DNA of 64,000 nucleotides from Echinarachnius parma (taxonomy: Eukaryota; Echinodermata; Echinoidea; Clypeasteroida; Echinarachniidae): contig JBAMJV010011327.1 in assembly GCA_037951105.1 (NCBI GenBank), forward strand, positions 1 to 64,000, given 5' to 3'. A model generated the notes under the pieces. That model was not told where the DNA came from. It saw only the letters and a list, made by a program, of their open reading frames with translations, and did not search any database. Made by a program: the position numbers and the translations under genes. Shown piece by piece: positions 41,877-53,300 of the stretch. Numbering within the stretch: position 1 is the stretch's first letter; every line of letters begins with the position of its first letter.

Positions 41877-43154
41877 GTAACTGACGTTACAGTAACGTCA
41901 GTTACCTATGCTTTATCTATGGGGTTTACATGGAACTGATTTTGTCACTGTTTCTACACAAATATCATACTAGTGAAATGTTTAATAATGATATCAACCT
42001 AGAAAAGGATCAAACAATGGGAAATGGACCTATGGGGCTAATTGACTACTTACATGTATGATGTACTTTACTTTGTACCTATGGGTGGTAACTGACGTTA
42101 CACGTGTACTTTAGGTTGAGGTCGTATAACTAATTTGTTGATTCCTCATAAATTATACCATGTCAGTCACATGTTATTAACTTTAATAGCAAAAGATTCA
42201 AAACAGTGATTTTAATTAATTATCAATGATTTGGAATGGATATGGGGTGTGGGGATCTAAGGGGTAAGCCCCTTTGCCATATCACAGAAATAAAGAGAGG
42301 ATTTTGCCTTCTTTACACCACTTCATTAACAAAAGCAGACAAATTAAGGGCTTTCCACCCCTTTACACTTACTGGGAGATAAATTTACAGAGAAACAAAA
42401 GGAAATTAAAATTAAAATAAGATTTTTTAAATCCATGATTTTGGTAACTGATGTATCACAATGTTTCGTCTTTTGAAAGAACTTTCTGATTTACCTGATA
42501 ATAACTGGCTTGGACTATTTAACAAGTGCCTCCTGAAGGTAAATGAATCTGTCAATTATTATTGTTCCCTTGGTAAATCACATAACATTATGGTAATTGA
42601 CGTTAAATCATGGTAACTGACGGTTACACATTTTGGAAAGCCAATTTTGACCAATTATTATTATTATTTTTTTTTTTTGTAGTGTTCTTTATCCAGGTTA
42701 GCCTCTTCAGTGCTCTTTTTGCTCTGTTCTCCCAGAGGGACCTGCATCTAATATTACTATGTACAACTCGGCCATTTTAATACACTTCCGCACTATATTG
42801 TGCACTTTCTCCATTCCCTGGGGAGCATTCCAGCAGGTGCTACTTTATAGTGCACTCATGCTATTGACACACCCTCATGCATGCCAATTGTACCCATATT
42901 GCACCTGGGCGGGGAGCAGCAATGTGGATAAAGTGCCTTGCTGAAGGACACTAGTGCTGTATTGGCGGCATCGATCTGGGTTCGAACCTGGCTCCCGTGC
43001 TTGGCAGTCTAGCGCCTATCCGATCGTGCCACAACACCTCCGGGCATTCCAATTTTGTTTGTATAGATATAAAGAGAGTTGGTCAAAGATTACAAGTCTT
43101 AAGTAGCAGCCCATATATCACCTTCTTTGTGGAATGAATTGAAACTGACGTTAC
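41877..43154. repeat. Region with dispersed GTAACTGACGTTAC motifs
   Basis: Perfect copies at 41877, 41892 (reverse) and 42088, and variants at 42593, 42613 and 43141. Otherwise AT-rich and non-coding. A TGGAATTGCCC block at 43511 recalls the element at 29207-31722. A SINE (42695-43045) lies inside. Confidence 0.55.
42695..43045 (-). repeat. tRNA-headed SINE, reverse orientation
   Basis: On the minus strand a B box (CAGGTTCGAACCCAGATCG), then CCTTCAGCAAGGCACTTTATC and CCACATTGCTGCTCC, as in the SINE at 58870. Confidence 0.68.
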
Positions 43155-43729
43155 ATCCAGATCTAATCAAGATTTTTGTCAAATTCAATAACCAAACCGG
43201 CAATATTTGTCATGCCATTTGGTAAAGTGATATTCTGGCAACTCTATTCATGTGAAAGTCTATCAATTGAAGTATTGGTTAAGTAGATGTACTGATCGCA
43301 AATTGTATACTGTGAATTTATCTTTCTCATCACCAAATTTTCTACATTTATACAGTTGATGGCCATTTTGAAAAAGAAAATGGCCATCATTGAAAAAAAT
43401 ATGATCATTGGTTCCTAAAAATTTAACCCATATACATGTATTGTTTAAAAATATGAGTTATTTGAACCAAATATAATTTTTTATTTTTGGCATCTATGTC
43501 CCTTATGTCGTGGAATTGCCCATCGGTGCATCCCTTGCATTTGTTGATTCATCATGAGAACAAAAGCCGGGCAGATCACGAGACGTTGTCAATGCTGACT
43601 AAAGAATTATGTATTTGATCAGCTTGCCAAAGTTATCATTAACAAATAAAATTGTAATTTAACTTAAAATAATTTGTTGACATCATGTCCATGCATCCTT
43701 TGCAATTCAATTGTGTTCATACTTGACGA

Positions 43730-45286
43730 GGGGGGTGTTTCACAACTTAGATCCTAAGTTGAACTTAACTCTAGTTGGACTTAAAAAGTATGGGAAGCTG
43801 CATGAACTAGTTACTTTGAAAAATTGTTGAAAAGGTTCTTTTAAAGGGACTGTCTGCCTTTTGCAAGCCATATTTTAAAAGTTGCGAGGTTATTGTCTTA
43901 CATGATAGAAAATGTCATTTACCAGCTTGCCTGAAAAATTTAGGGCTTGAAACCTATTTTCATGGAGTTATAAACCTCCAAATAATAAAATGTGGATCGT
44001 GTTTTATTGTCCCATTCATAATCCTTCGCCGGTCTGTAAATTTGTTCATTCCCTACTGTAGCGCGGTGCTAATCGATCTCACTCTCTGCACCGCTCATAC
44101 TCGGGGGTCCGTGGCCGGGGTGAGAGGTTGCCTGGCCCACATACACACATTACAATACTGTACTGTTCAGCCTGCATTGCACTGATAATGTGTAAGGCCC
44201 ATGTCAAAAATGCTTGGCGCATATATGCATTAAGTTTACACCGGTTGCAAAGCTAACTCATAACTCCTTGCAATAACTACGCGGCTGAAAAGTACTAGAT
44301 ATGCGTGTCGAATGGTCTGGTTTGCGATGGGGTCACGGCGGGGAGTTTCCCGGGGAGTTTACGCCAAGCTCTCCGTTACATTGCCTAGTTAGGGCGCTAC
44401 AGGGCTATACGTAGACCGATTGTTTTTTTTTATCAATTGGTTAATTGTTTCGAGGGTTAGCATGCATAAATCAGAATAAAATATTCCAGATCTGTGAAGA
44501 TTCCATTCTATAAAACGACTTCTACTTGGAAATAACAGAGTTTTTAAACCCCGTAAGTGACGCCATTTTTTGTATTTCCCTCACGTCCGCATATTGCGTG
44601 TATACATATCAAAACCCCGCGTCTGCATTTTATACATTTCACAGACTTCCACTTCCCTGGTTATACTGCGTGACATGTTTAGTGTTCCACAGACTTGCAC
44701 GCTAAAGTGCCTGCTTACCGAAGAATCAATCAAGTAAGTTGTATTCTTCAAACTTCCAATCTTTTCCTTCTTTTTTTTTTCATTTGAGATTGTTATTTTG
44801 TAGCATGCATATAAGAAATTGTATCTATACACAGGTTTCTCGTGAATAAGTTCATTATAGTTGTATTCTGACAATGAATCAGCTAAACATATATCAAGTG
44901 GCCGAAATGTAGTACATTGAAGAGACGTGATCTTTGCTATTTTTTCTTGGTAGTTTTTCCTTCATAGAATCTAAATTACAGCGTTGTTCAATTTAAAATT
45001 TCACAAGGGTGTCATATTTATCCCCATCTAGGTACTGGAAACTTTTCAGATGATTTGTAAAAGGCGGACAGTCCCTTTAAAAGACATAAAATAATGATTA
45101 AAATTATCCTTATATTTTCTATTATCAAGGAGATTCCATGTTCTTGATGTAAAATTTATGACAGTCTAAAATACTTGTATTCCTGCTTTTGAATATATTT
45201 TATTGTAAGGCTACAAATGGCTTTCCATAATAGTTAGGTCCAATTTAGAGTTAAGTTCAAATTAGGAACTTTGTGAAACACCCCCA
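43730..45286. mobile_element. Nested TIR elements
   Basis: Outer ends GGGGGTGTTTCACAACTTAG and TTTGTGAAACACCCCC match the short element at 1480-1667. Inside sits an element of about 1.2 kb (43843-45078) with ends AAAGGGACTGTCTGCCTTTT and AAAAGGCGGACAGTCCCTTT. Removing it restores a short MITE like the one at 1480. A fragment of the inner type occurs at 57932-58060. Confidence 0.78.
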
Positions 45287-45324
45287 GATCTTTAACTTTT
45301 AATAAATATATTCTTTTTTACTCT

Positions 45325-46330
45325 GCCAGTGACCTTCAGGAGATGTTAGAGATCACGTTTGGGTATGCAAGACGATGGCGCTATAAGATCAACCCCTCCA
45401 AAAGTGCTGTGGTAACTAGCAAAGGTGGTAAGGGTACAATCAAAACTTCATGGACTGTTGGCGACAGCGAAAAAATTAATATTTTTATTTCGGGGGCTCC
45501 ATTTTTGGGGGCTACTTTTCCAACTTTCGGGGGCTACAAATTTCCGGGCTCTTTTTCGAATTTCAGGGGCTACTAATAAGCTATAATGCTGTAAGTGATC
45601 ATTTTATAAGCATTTGATCACAATCCAAACAGAAAAATCACGAAAAAAAAAAGAAAAAAAAGGGGGCAAATTTTTTTTTCGGGGGCGAATTCGCCCGCCG
45701 CCCCGTGTATTTTTTTCGCTGGTTGGCGATGTCACTATTGAGGGGAAAGTTTGTCACCCGCATCTTGGAGTCCAGAAGTCGAGTGTTCGCAGGGATCCAA
45801 CTGATGAGATAATTGGGAAGGGTCTTTGTACTGTCCATGCCCTATCGGGAGCTGGTGCTTACTCCGGTGGTCTTATTCCCATTCTGTCAGCTCGTTTGCA
45901 GAGGACCTTCTGCATCCCCAGAATGCTATATGGCTCGTCAATCTTTAACTTTACTAAGTCAATGTTAACTAAACTGGACCGAGCACAATCTCATCTATTC
46001 AAAAAGATCCTGGGTGTACCCTTAACTGCTGCTGATGAAATAGTCTACCTCCTCACGGACCTCGTCCCGATGTCTCATCAAATTGACCTTGATAAGCTCC
46101 TCCTTCTTGGTCAGGTCCTCAATCTTGACAGTTGAAGGTTTGAATCGCGGACTTTTCTAGCAGCTATTGCGGTGAATGCTCCTTCCATCCAAGCACTCCT
46201 CTGTATACTGCAGAGATATGATCCTCCTGGTATTGAGAGTTTGATGTCTCCATTTTCATATCTCAAATGGAAGATTAAAGATGATGTACATGCGAATACT
46301 GTTGTTGCTGTACTCTCAAAGTCGTCCCTT
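45325..46330 (+). pseudogene. Broken non-LTR retrotransposon reverse transcriptase (C-terminal part)
   Basis: Reads ITFGYARRWRYKINPSKSAV (the RT segment after the catalytic YADD, with the NPxKS box), then VCHPHLGVQKSSV, LSGAGAYSGGLIPILSARLQ, IPRMLYGSSIFN and LDRAQSHLFKKILG, the thumb and connector of CR1/jockey-like elements. It is 5'-truncated, interrupted by a 257-bp MITE and frameshifted near 46135. No element end was found. Confidence 0.8.
45465..45721. mobile_element. hAT-like MITE inside the reverse transcriptase, with 8-bp target duplication
   Basis: Ends CAGCGAAAAAA and TTTTTTCGCTG, flanked by GTTGGCGA at 45457-45464 and 45722-45729. Taking out the element and one flank leaves the RT frame open across the site. 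8-bp duplications and CAGNG ends are typical of hAT elements. Confidence 0.88.
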
Positions 46331-47054
46331 AAAGGACAATGAAATCCAGACAAATTGTTGTATGCACTATAACACACTAAATAGGATGAATAGTCCCTGA
46401 AAAATTGATCACAATCGGTCAAAAAATAAGAAAACTATGGCTCTTTGAATAGAGCCATTTATTTCTTTGAGTGACTCAAATTGGCAACGCACTCTGGCAA
46501 GGCTTGGTACGAACAGTCACGTCACGTTCACGTATCACGTCACGTTAACGGTTCTGTACCTTTTGTGAAACAGGTCACCCAAATCTACGAAGTGTAGGGT
46601 AAAGTGACCCAACAATTTGTCGTTTTCCATGCCGGTAAAACTCGAAGTGTCGCGTTAACCGAATCGTGACGTGAGCGTTTAATCAAGATTTTTAAAATTG
46701 CAAACGCTTGTTACTAAGACTAGACATACACGCACAAAGAGATTTTAAAATGTCGACGAAAATGCCGATACCCCCTTATCAAATCTTTTCAATCATTATG
46801 TTTATAATATGTACGTGCATAATTCAGAGTAATCTGAGACGATAATATACAGTTCTGTCATTTAGGTAATGTACAACCATACCACTTGCATTATTTGTCT
46901 TGTTATTGGAGTATTTCTAAAGACGTGTCGTGCGTGGATTTTGGCAAACATGTTGATTTCCAGCTGAATTGCTACACGCAGCGGACAATTCAGTTCGCAT
47001 ACGCCTGAAGTTCCCGTGCTCGACGTCTGCGCGTACGGGCCCATGCCTGTGAAA
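46331..47054. other. No recognised gene
   Basis: CACGTCACGTTCACGTATCACGTCACGTTAACG near 46510 repeats the word CACGTCACGT; otherwise unremarkable sequence between the RT remnant and the GTGA microsatellite. Confidence 0.4.
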
Positions 47055-47105
47055 GTGAGTGAGTGAGTGAGTGAGTGAGTGAGTGAGTGAGTGCAGCGAG
47101 TGAGT
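47055..47105. repeat. (GTGA)n microsatellite
   Basis: About ten GTGA units with one interruption (GCAGCGA). Confidence 0.9.
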
Positions 47106-47141
47106 AGGTCTACTGCAGTGATCAACGAGTTTAAAAGTAAT

Positions 47142-48756
47142 CTATTATATTAATACGGTAAGCTTCAACCCCCCAAATGCCTCCCACTCGAGATATCCTC
47201 ACCCCGAGAATTCGGCGACTCCCCGACCGTCGGGATCGAAGGATATACGTTTTGCGGAGGACAATAAGGTATTCCCGAGTCGCTCCCGCCCCGTGGTCGT
47301 CCTCCAGATCGAAGAAAAGGGAAAGTCAGCAATGCGGCATTGCCTATTTAAGGCGCCGAGCATTGACTAACAATTTATCGCCGTAAAATTATTTGTAAGA
47401 ATATAAATTGGAGTAGATAAAACAAATAATATATTGAGAAACCATTTTAGATATAACACGTTGCGAAACTACCCAGGTTTTGATAAATATCAATATTTAT
47501 ATTACGCGGATGGTATGGTTATGATCGCTATTGCCGATTGGCATTGTGTTTGTAAGTGCATCGACGACAAAATGCGACAACTTCAATTTAGCTGCGCTCA
47601 TAACACTCTGGCAGAAGGCTGTGCATTGTATTAAGCCAACGGAGTCTTCTTAATCACCCCCGCCGTAACGGAGTTTGTTTGCATAGCTCACTGACCATCG
47701 ACAATGGTCATTCTTTTGCTCATTCGCTCCGTACACGATTATACATTCTCGCCATCTTGCGGTAAGATTATTGTATTATGCCAGCCGTGAATCAGTGGAA
47801 GCTACTACATTTGTACTATACCAGAGAAGACGTCTGGGGGCCGGGGTGTGGGGGGGGGGGGGTAGAATGGATGTGGGAGGTATCTGATCATTTATTATGC
47901 AATACGTATACTTATAGACAGCTACTATTCCCTTCAAAGGAAAATCAGCATCGGGTTTCACAAGAATATGACAAAATATATACGCCGAAGAACTTAGTTT
48001 GGATATGAAAAGCTTAGGGGACACGGGGTTATGTTTCATGCAGGCAATTGTGGTCGAGGGAGGGGGGGGGGGGGGTGGGGGGGTGGAGCGGCGAAGCTAC
48101 TTTATTAGCAAGTACACGAGCATAACTGTATCTAATTTAATACATTGACCGGATGTATCGTTGGACGGGGCGGGATTGAGTCGCCCGTGTTTATTTTGTC
48201 CTATTTAAAGGGATAGTTGACTATTGGTTAAACTTAACTTTAGTAATCAAAACCTGCACCGTTACGGTACAAAATAATAGTTAAAATTTCACCATGCTCG
48301 AAAAGTATACACAATTACAAACGACTAAGTAAATCCTCTGTTATCATTCATAAAGAGTCATTGCAACTCAAGAGGGCGCTTCTAAAAGAATGGTTGGTTT
48401 GGGCCATTTTCATACAAAATTGTGCATTTAAAGTTTTGTTAAAATAATGATTCAATAGAGATTATCATCAACAACTTTCCCCCGGTGTAGAATTTTTGAA
48501 TACAAATATGTTTATGGTGTAGATATTTCATCCGTTTCTGAACCGATTTTGATCAAATAAAGGTTATTCTGTCATTAAAATTGTTTGTTCTTTCAAATTT
48601 GACAGTTAGTTCTTCCGTGTCTTACAAACAAATATCAAGGGCACTTCGGGAAATACCAATACTCATACTTTGGGAATAATACATTTTTAAAGTATCGCTA
48701 TATCATCATCGCCTTTCTCTCACAAAAAACCCGCGGATTTCCGCGGGTACAGCTAG
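47142..48756 (+). mobile_element. Non-autonomous Helitron-like element, copy 2
   Basis: Same termini as the element at 13206: 5' TCTATTATATTAATACGG and 3' CCCGCGGATTTCCGCGGG plus CTAG. Flanked by A at the left and T at the right, the expected Helitron A/T target. A MITE (about 48206-48671) has inserted into it and is absent from copy 1. Confidence 0.85.
48206..48671. mobile_element. MITE nested in Helitron copy 2
   Basis: Starts AAAGGGATAGTTGACTATTGG and ends near TACCAATACTCATACTTT. Shares TATACACAATTACAAA and AACTCAAGAGGGCGCT with a relative at 61078-61406. Confidence 0.65.
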
Positions 48757-48879
48757 TCTTGAATATTTAAATAAGAACACTAAATATTAGTGAGAGTGAC
48801 AATTTTTTGAATTTTAATTGAAAAAAATAAAATCTTACAAACGGCTTACAGTGCAGAAGGCCGGTACAATGAGCCCCCC

Positions 48880-49730
48880 CCCCCCCCCCCCCCCTCCCCC
48901 AAAGACACCTCAGAGACTTCTGCAAACAAACACAGTGTTAGGGAGGTCACCTGTCTACAGTGGCCACATTTAATGTTTTTCTTAGATGGTCACTAAACAC
49001 AAGTATGTCTGTATTAGCCGAGGTGAACAATGAGTCCCCCCCCCCCCCCCCCCCACCACCCCAAAGAAACCTCAGATACTTTTTGCACAGAAACACAGTG
49101 TTAGGGAGGTCACCTGTCTACAGTGGCCACATTTAATGTTTTTCTTAGATGGTCACTAAACACAAGTATGTCTGTATTAGCCGAGGTGAAGAGTGAGTCC
49201 TCCCCTCCCCCCTCCCCCTCCCCCCCCCCCCTCAAAGACACCTCAGAGACATTTGTAAAGAAACGCAGTGTTAGGGAGGTCACCTGTCTACAGTGGCCAC
49301 ATTTAATGTTTTTCTTAGATGGTCACTAAACACAAGTGTGTCTGTATTAGCCGAGGTGAACAATGAGTCCTCCCCCCCCCCCCCCCCCCTCCCCCAAAGA
49401 CACCTCAGAGACTTCTGCAAACAAACACAGTGTTAGGGAGGTCACCTGTCTACAGTGGCCACATTTCATATTTTTTGTAGATAGTCGCTAGAAACACAAG
49501 TTTGTCTGTATTAGCCAATGTGAACAATGAGTCCCCCCCTCCCCCCCCCCCCCCCCCCCTCCCCCTCAAAGACACCTCAGAGACTTCTGCAAACAAACAC
49601 AGTGTTAGGGAGGTCACCTGTCTACAGTGGCCACATTTAATGTTTTTCTTAGATGGTCACTAAACACAAGTATGTCTGTATTAGCCGAGGTGAAACAGTG
49701 AGTCTTTCCCTTCCCTCAAAAAGACTCCTG
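48880..49730. repeat. ~165-bp tandem array with poly-C tracts
   Basis: Five copies of GTTAGGGAGGTCACCTGTCT at 48937, 49101, 49269, 49432 and 49604 (163-172 bp apart), each with CAGTGGCCACATTT, ATGTCTGTATTAGCC and a 15-30-base C run. It lies upstream of the first FDXR exon seen; no coding homology recognised. Confidence 0.88.
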
Positions 49731-50192
49731 AGAGAGTACATCCCTTAGGTTTCTCTTCATGAATTATGCACAAGGGTGTATCAATTTAATATGATGTGAA
49801 TTTCGGTCAGTGAACAATTTTTAGTAGGGTAGATATAATATGTCCAGACACATGCCAACAGGCTGTCACTTCTCCTTTTCATTTGTTTGGGTTCACAGAA
49901 AATCTTAAGTTACCCATTCTTAGACTATTATCTTACCTGTTCAGGACAGAATGATTTTGCTACAACATGTATTCTCCATCTATAGACCAAACCCCAAATA
50001 TTTTCGGGACCAGTCCTGAACGGGTTTAAAAATGAACTTCATGATGCGTTCTCCATGGCTTACATACATACATGTGTTCACATGAGGTCTTCACCCATTT
50101 TGTACTGTACTACGGGCATTGTCTTGTAGCCTGGCTGATTTTTGTACACTGTATTTAAATGAAGAAAAAAAAAATCCATGTACTCATTCCAG

Positions 50193-50395
50193 ATCTCCCA
50201 AGACCAAAGAAGCGCATCACGGAACTCATGCTGAAAACAGCGCAGGGCGCCCCCGCTGGTCCCGAGAGTGACAGGCAAGAGGCAGCATCCAGGGAGTGGC
50301 ATCTCGACTTCTTCCGCAGCCCCACCGAAATCCTGACGTCATCGGAGGACGGTGGACGGGTGACTGGCATCAAGTTCGATGTCTGCAGGCTGGAG
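50193..50395 (+). CDS. FDXR: FDXR internal exon a
   Basis: Acceptor ACTCATTCCAG, donor CTGGAG|GTGAGG. Encodes LPRPKKRITELMLKTA, then AASREWHLDFFRSPTEIL and GGRVTGIKFDVCRLE, matching the family block that precedes the C-terminal FAD-contacting part. Confidence 0.88.
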
Positions 50396-53300
50396 GTGAG
50401 GAGGGATTCATCAAATGATATGAATAATTTACACAAATACGAGTAACATTGTCCAAATCCTTTTTGTATTCGTATTAACAATAAAATCATGGGACCGGTT
50501 TTTCAAATTTCCCTTTCGTAACAAAGATATGTACGATCAAAGTATTCAGATAAGAAAAACTCCCGTGGAGTTTTGAAACCGTGTAGAAAGTGAGTGCAGT
50601 GAGTTAGTGAATATCTCTTTGCATTTTCGCTCATTACTTGGCCATGCAATGTCCATTTTCAAGACTTGAAATTTTCACACAATACCCTGTGGACATATGA
50701 GATAACAACAATATACATTGCATCAACCCTTCATCACTTTTTGCACATGTCAACAAAGTTACTAGATCCCATTGTCAAAATCCTCAAAACTTACTCGGAA
50801 CTCTTAACGGTTCCCACATGCCTCATTGTATTTGTCTTTAGAAGGATGGAACAGCGTTTGGTTTTCCACATTTCTCTTCAGTTAAAAAAGATATATATGT
50901 ATTAAGGCAGATTTATTTCTGCATTTATTAACAAAATCAAAACAAAATTTACAAAGAACATTTTTACATACATAATAATAAAACAATGAAATAGAAATAG
51001 ACTTTATATAATCATATAAATTGATGTGACAATAATGTATGTATATTATTACAACAAATAAACAAATGCAGCAGACCAACCATCATTGTATGATTTATAC
51101 ATAATGTTTAGTTTTGATAATTTTCTACTGGATAATTATAACTGTACAAAGTCATTGCATGGAATTTTCACACATCACTCAGAGGACATATCAGATCACA
51201 TAAATTTATACACATTTTATCAACAATTTGCCAGTTTTGCACAAGTCAACATACATGTACCAGTTACTTGGGATTCCGTAAATATGCGCGACGATATAAA
51301 GCCATTGTTGCAAACCATGCAATATGTTGCCCATTTTATTATTATTATTTTTGTTGTTGTTGTTAATATTAGATAACAGGTTGCAGCTAGAAACAGTATT
51401 TATTTTAGCCTCGTTTGTAAAAGCATTACTTTTGAAGGTCCCATAAGAGCTGACAAAGTTTTTTTTCTTCATTTGTTGATTGATTAGTGATAAATGATCA
51501 GTTACACTTCAGCACCTTCTTTCCAAATGCTTTTGTAACCCATTCAGGACTGGTCCCGAAAATAGTCGGGCTAGAGTCTTTGGAGAATACATGTTATAGC
51601 GAAATCAATCAGTCCTGAATGGGTTAAGAGTGTTGAAGTGTCATGTGTCGGAACGGCAGTTGTCCCAGTAATTGAAAGTTGAAACCCAAGAAGACCTGCA
51701 TTTTTTCCCCCTTGAGCTTCAAATATTTTGTCGAATCGTTATAATCATTTTATGCTCTTGATTGTACATAGTATACAAATGCAATAAAAACTTGTTGGCC
51801 TAGATTTTAAAATCTTTGTTTCGTGAGAAGAATTTTAACCTTTTGAAATCTAGGCCATCAAGTTTTTATTGCATGTACATAGACAATCAAGAGCATAAAA
51901 TGATTATAATGATTCAACAATCTTAGTACAATCATTGAAATAATTTTATTTTGTTGATCATTTGCACGTATGCAATAAAAACATAGATTACAAAATCTGT
52001 GTTTCGTAAGTTGAAGGATTTGATTGTGTACCTTTTAAAATCTATCGTCCAATCATTTAAATTATTTTATATTGTTGATCATTTGTACATGTGTATGTAT
52101 CCAATAAAAACCTGTTGCCCTAGATTTGAGAAATCTGCAATTAGTTGAAGTCTCATGTGCAGTAATGATAGGTGCCTGGGGGATCGTTAAACCTTCAGAT
52201 GTACATATCGAATATTCCTTTTTTTTCAATCACTGGTATTATCCTATCAAGCACACCATATGGTGCCTTTTTAGTTAAAGGTCATTGAATTTTACATCTG
52301 AAAGGTATAGTTTGGATTCGCAAATCAGACGCGTGCTGCCATTTTGGAAATTATGCCTTGTGCAAGGTGCTGAATATGCATGCTGGCTCAGTTTTATGCA
52401 TTGCGCACGAACAGGCCTAGTCAAAATGACTACCTTGCCTAGTTCAAAATGACTACCTTGCCTAGTTCAAAATGACGATCCTTGGTGCAGCATCCCCACG
52501 CATGGCAATACGGATATTGTTGGTTGAGAGCTCTAGAAGGTCGGTATTCCTGTACAAGGTCCTTGATATTTACTTTTCTGGGACTCAAGCACTGACCCAC
52601 TGAGTTGAGGCCAATAATAATGAGATTCAGGCCACTAAAAGGTAATTAATTTCACATATATCTACAAATGTAGCTCTACCATCCGGACACTGTTTCTTTT
52701 TGTTTGGGGCCACCTAATTTCAGTTTGGGGCAACTAAAACTTGCAATGTCTTGATTTTACTTGCTTGATAGTGCCACCCGGGATATAAGTGGACATCAAG
52801 CATTGAATACTGAAACCTGAGGTGCCATGTACACCATACTATGAGCCAGTGTAAAATTGTTTTGTTTTTTTCCCCAGGGCAAATTTTTAAAGAGAAAATA
52901 TTCCTGAGGGCTATTTGGTGCTCACAAGGTCTATATATTACTTGTATCTCATTTGTTTTGTTAATTTTTACTATTCTCAGACATTGTAATAAATACAGAT
53001 CCCAAACTTTACTGAAGTTAACAAGCATTCTCAGTCAAATAAAAATAATATTTTGCATGCGTGGGTCTAACTAAGATGCGACAAAGACAACAAGGGCAAT
53101 TTTGTTCAACATTTCCATTTGTTTTTCACTAGTACCATGTTTTGGGTCATAAAAAAGAACATTGTGTATGCGTGGGACTAACTAAGATGCGACATAGACA
53201 GCGAGGGCGATTTGATTCAACATTTTCATTTGTTTGTCGCCCTCATGTTTTGGCTCAGGGGGGCTATTTCAAAGGTTCAGGGGGCAAATCGGCGGCCCCC

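Noticed and set aside
44581-44874. 97-codon open frame, minus strand, as an upstream exon of gene A
   Set aside because: Lies inside the inner nested transposon and shows no domain similarity.
50159-50192. ATG at 50159 as start of an FDXR-like protein
   Set aside because: The Lys-rich start is intron poly-A. The AG at 50191-50192 is an acceptor, and the family requires about 280 residues before this point.
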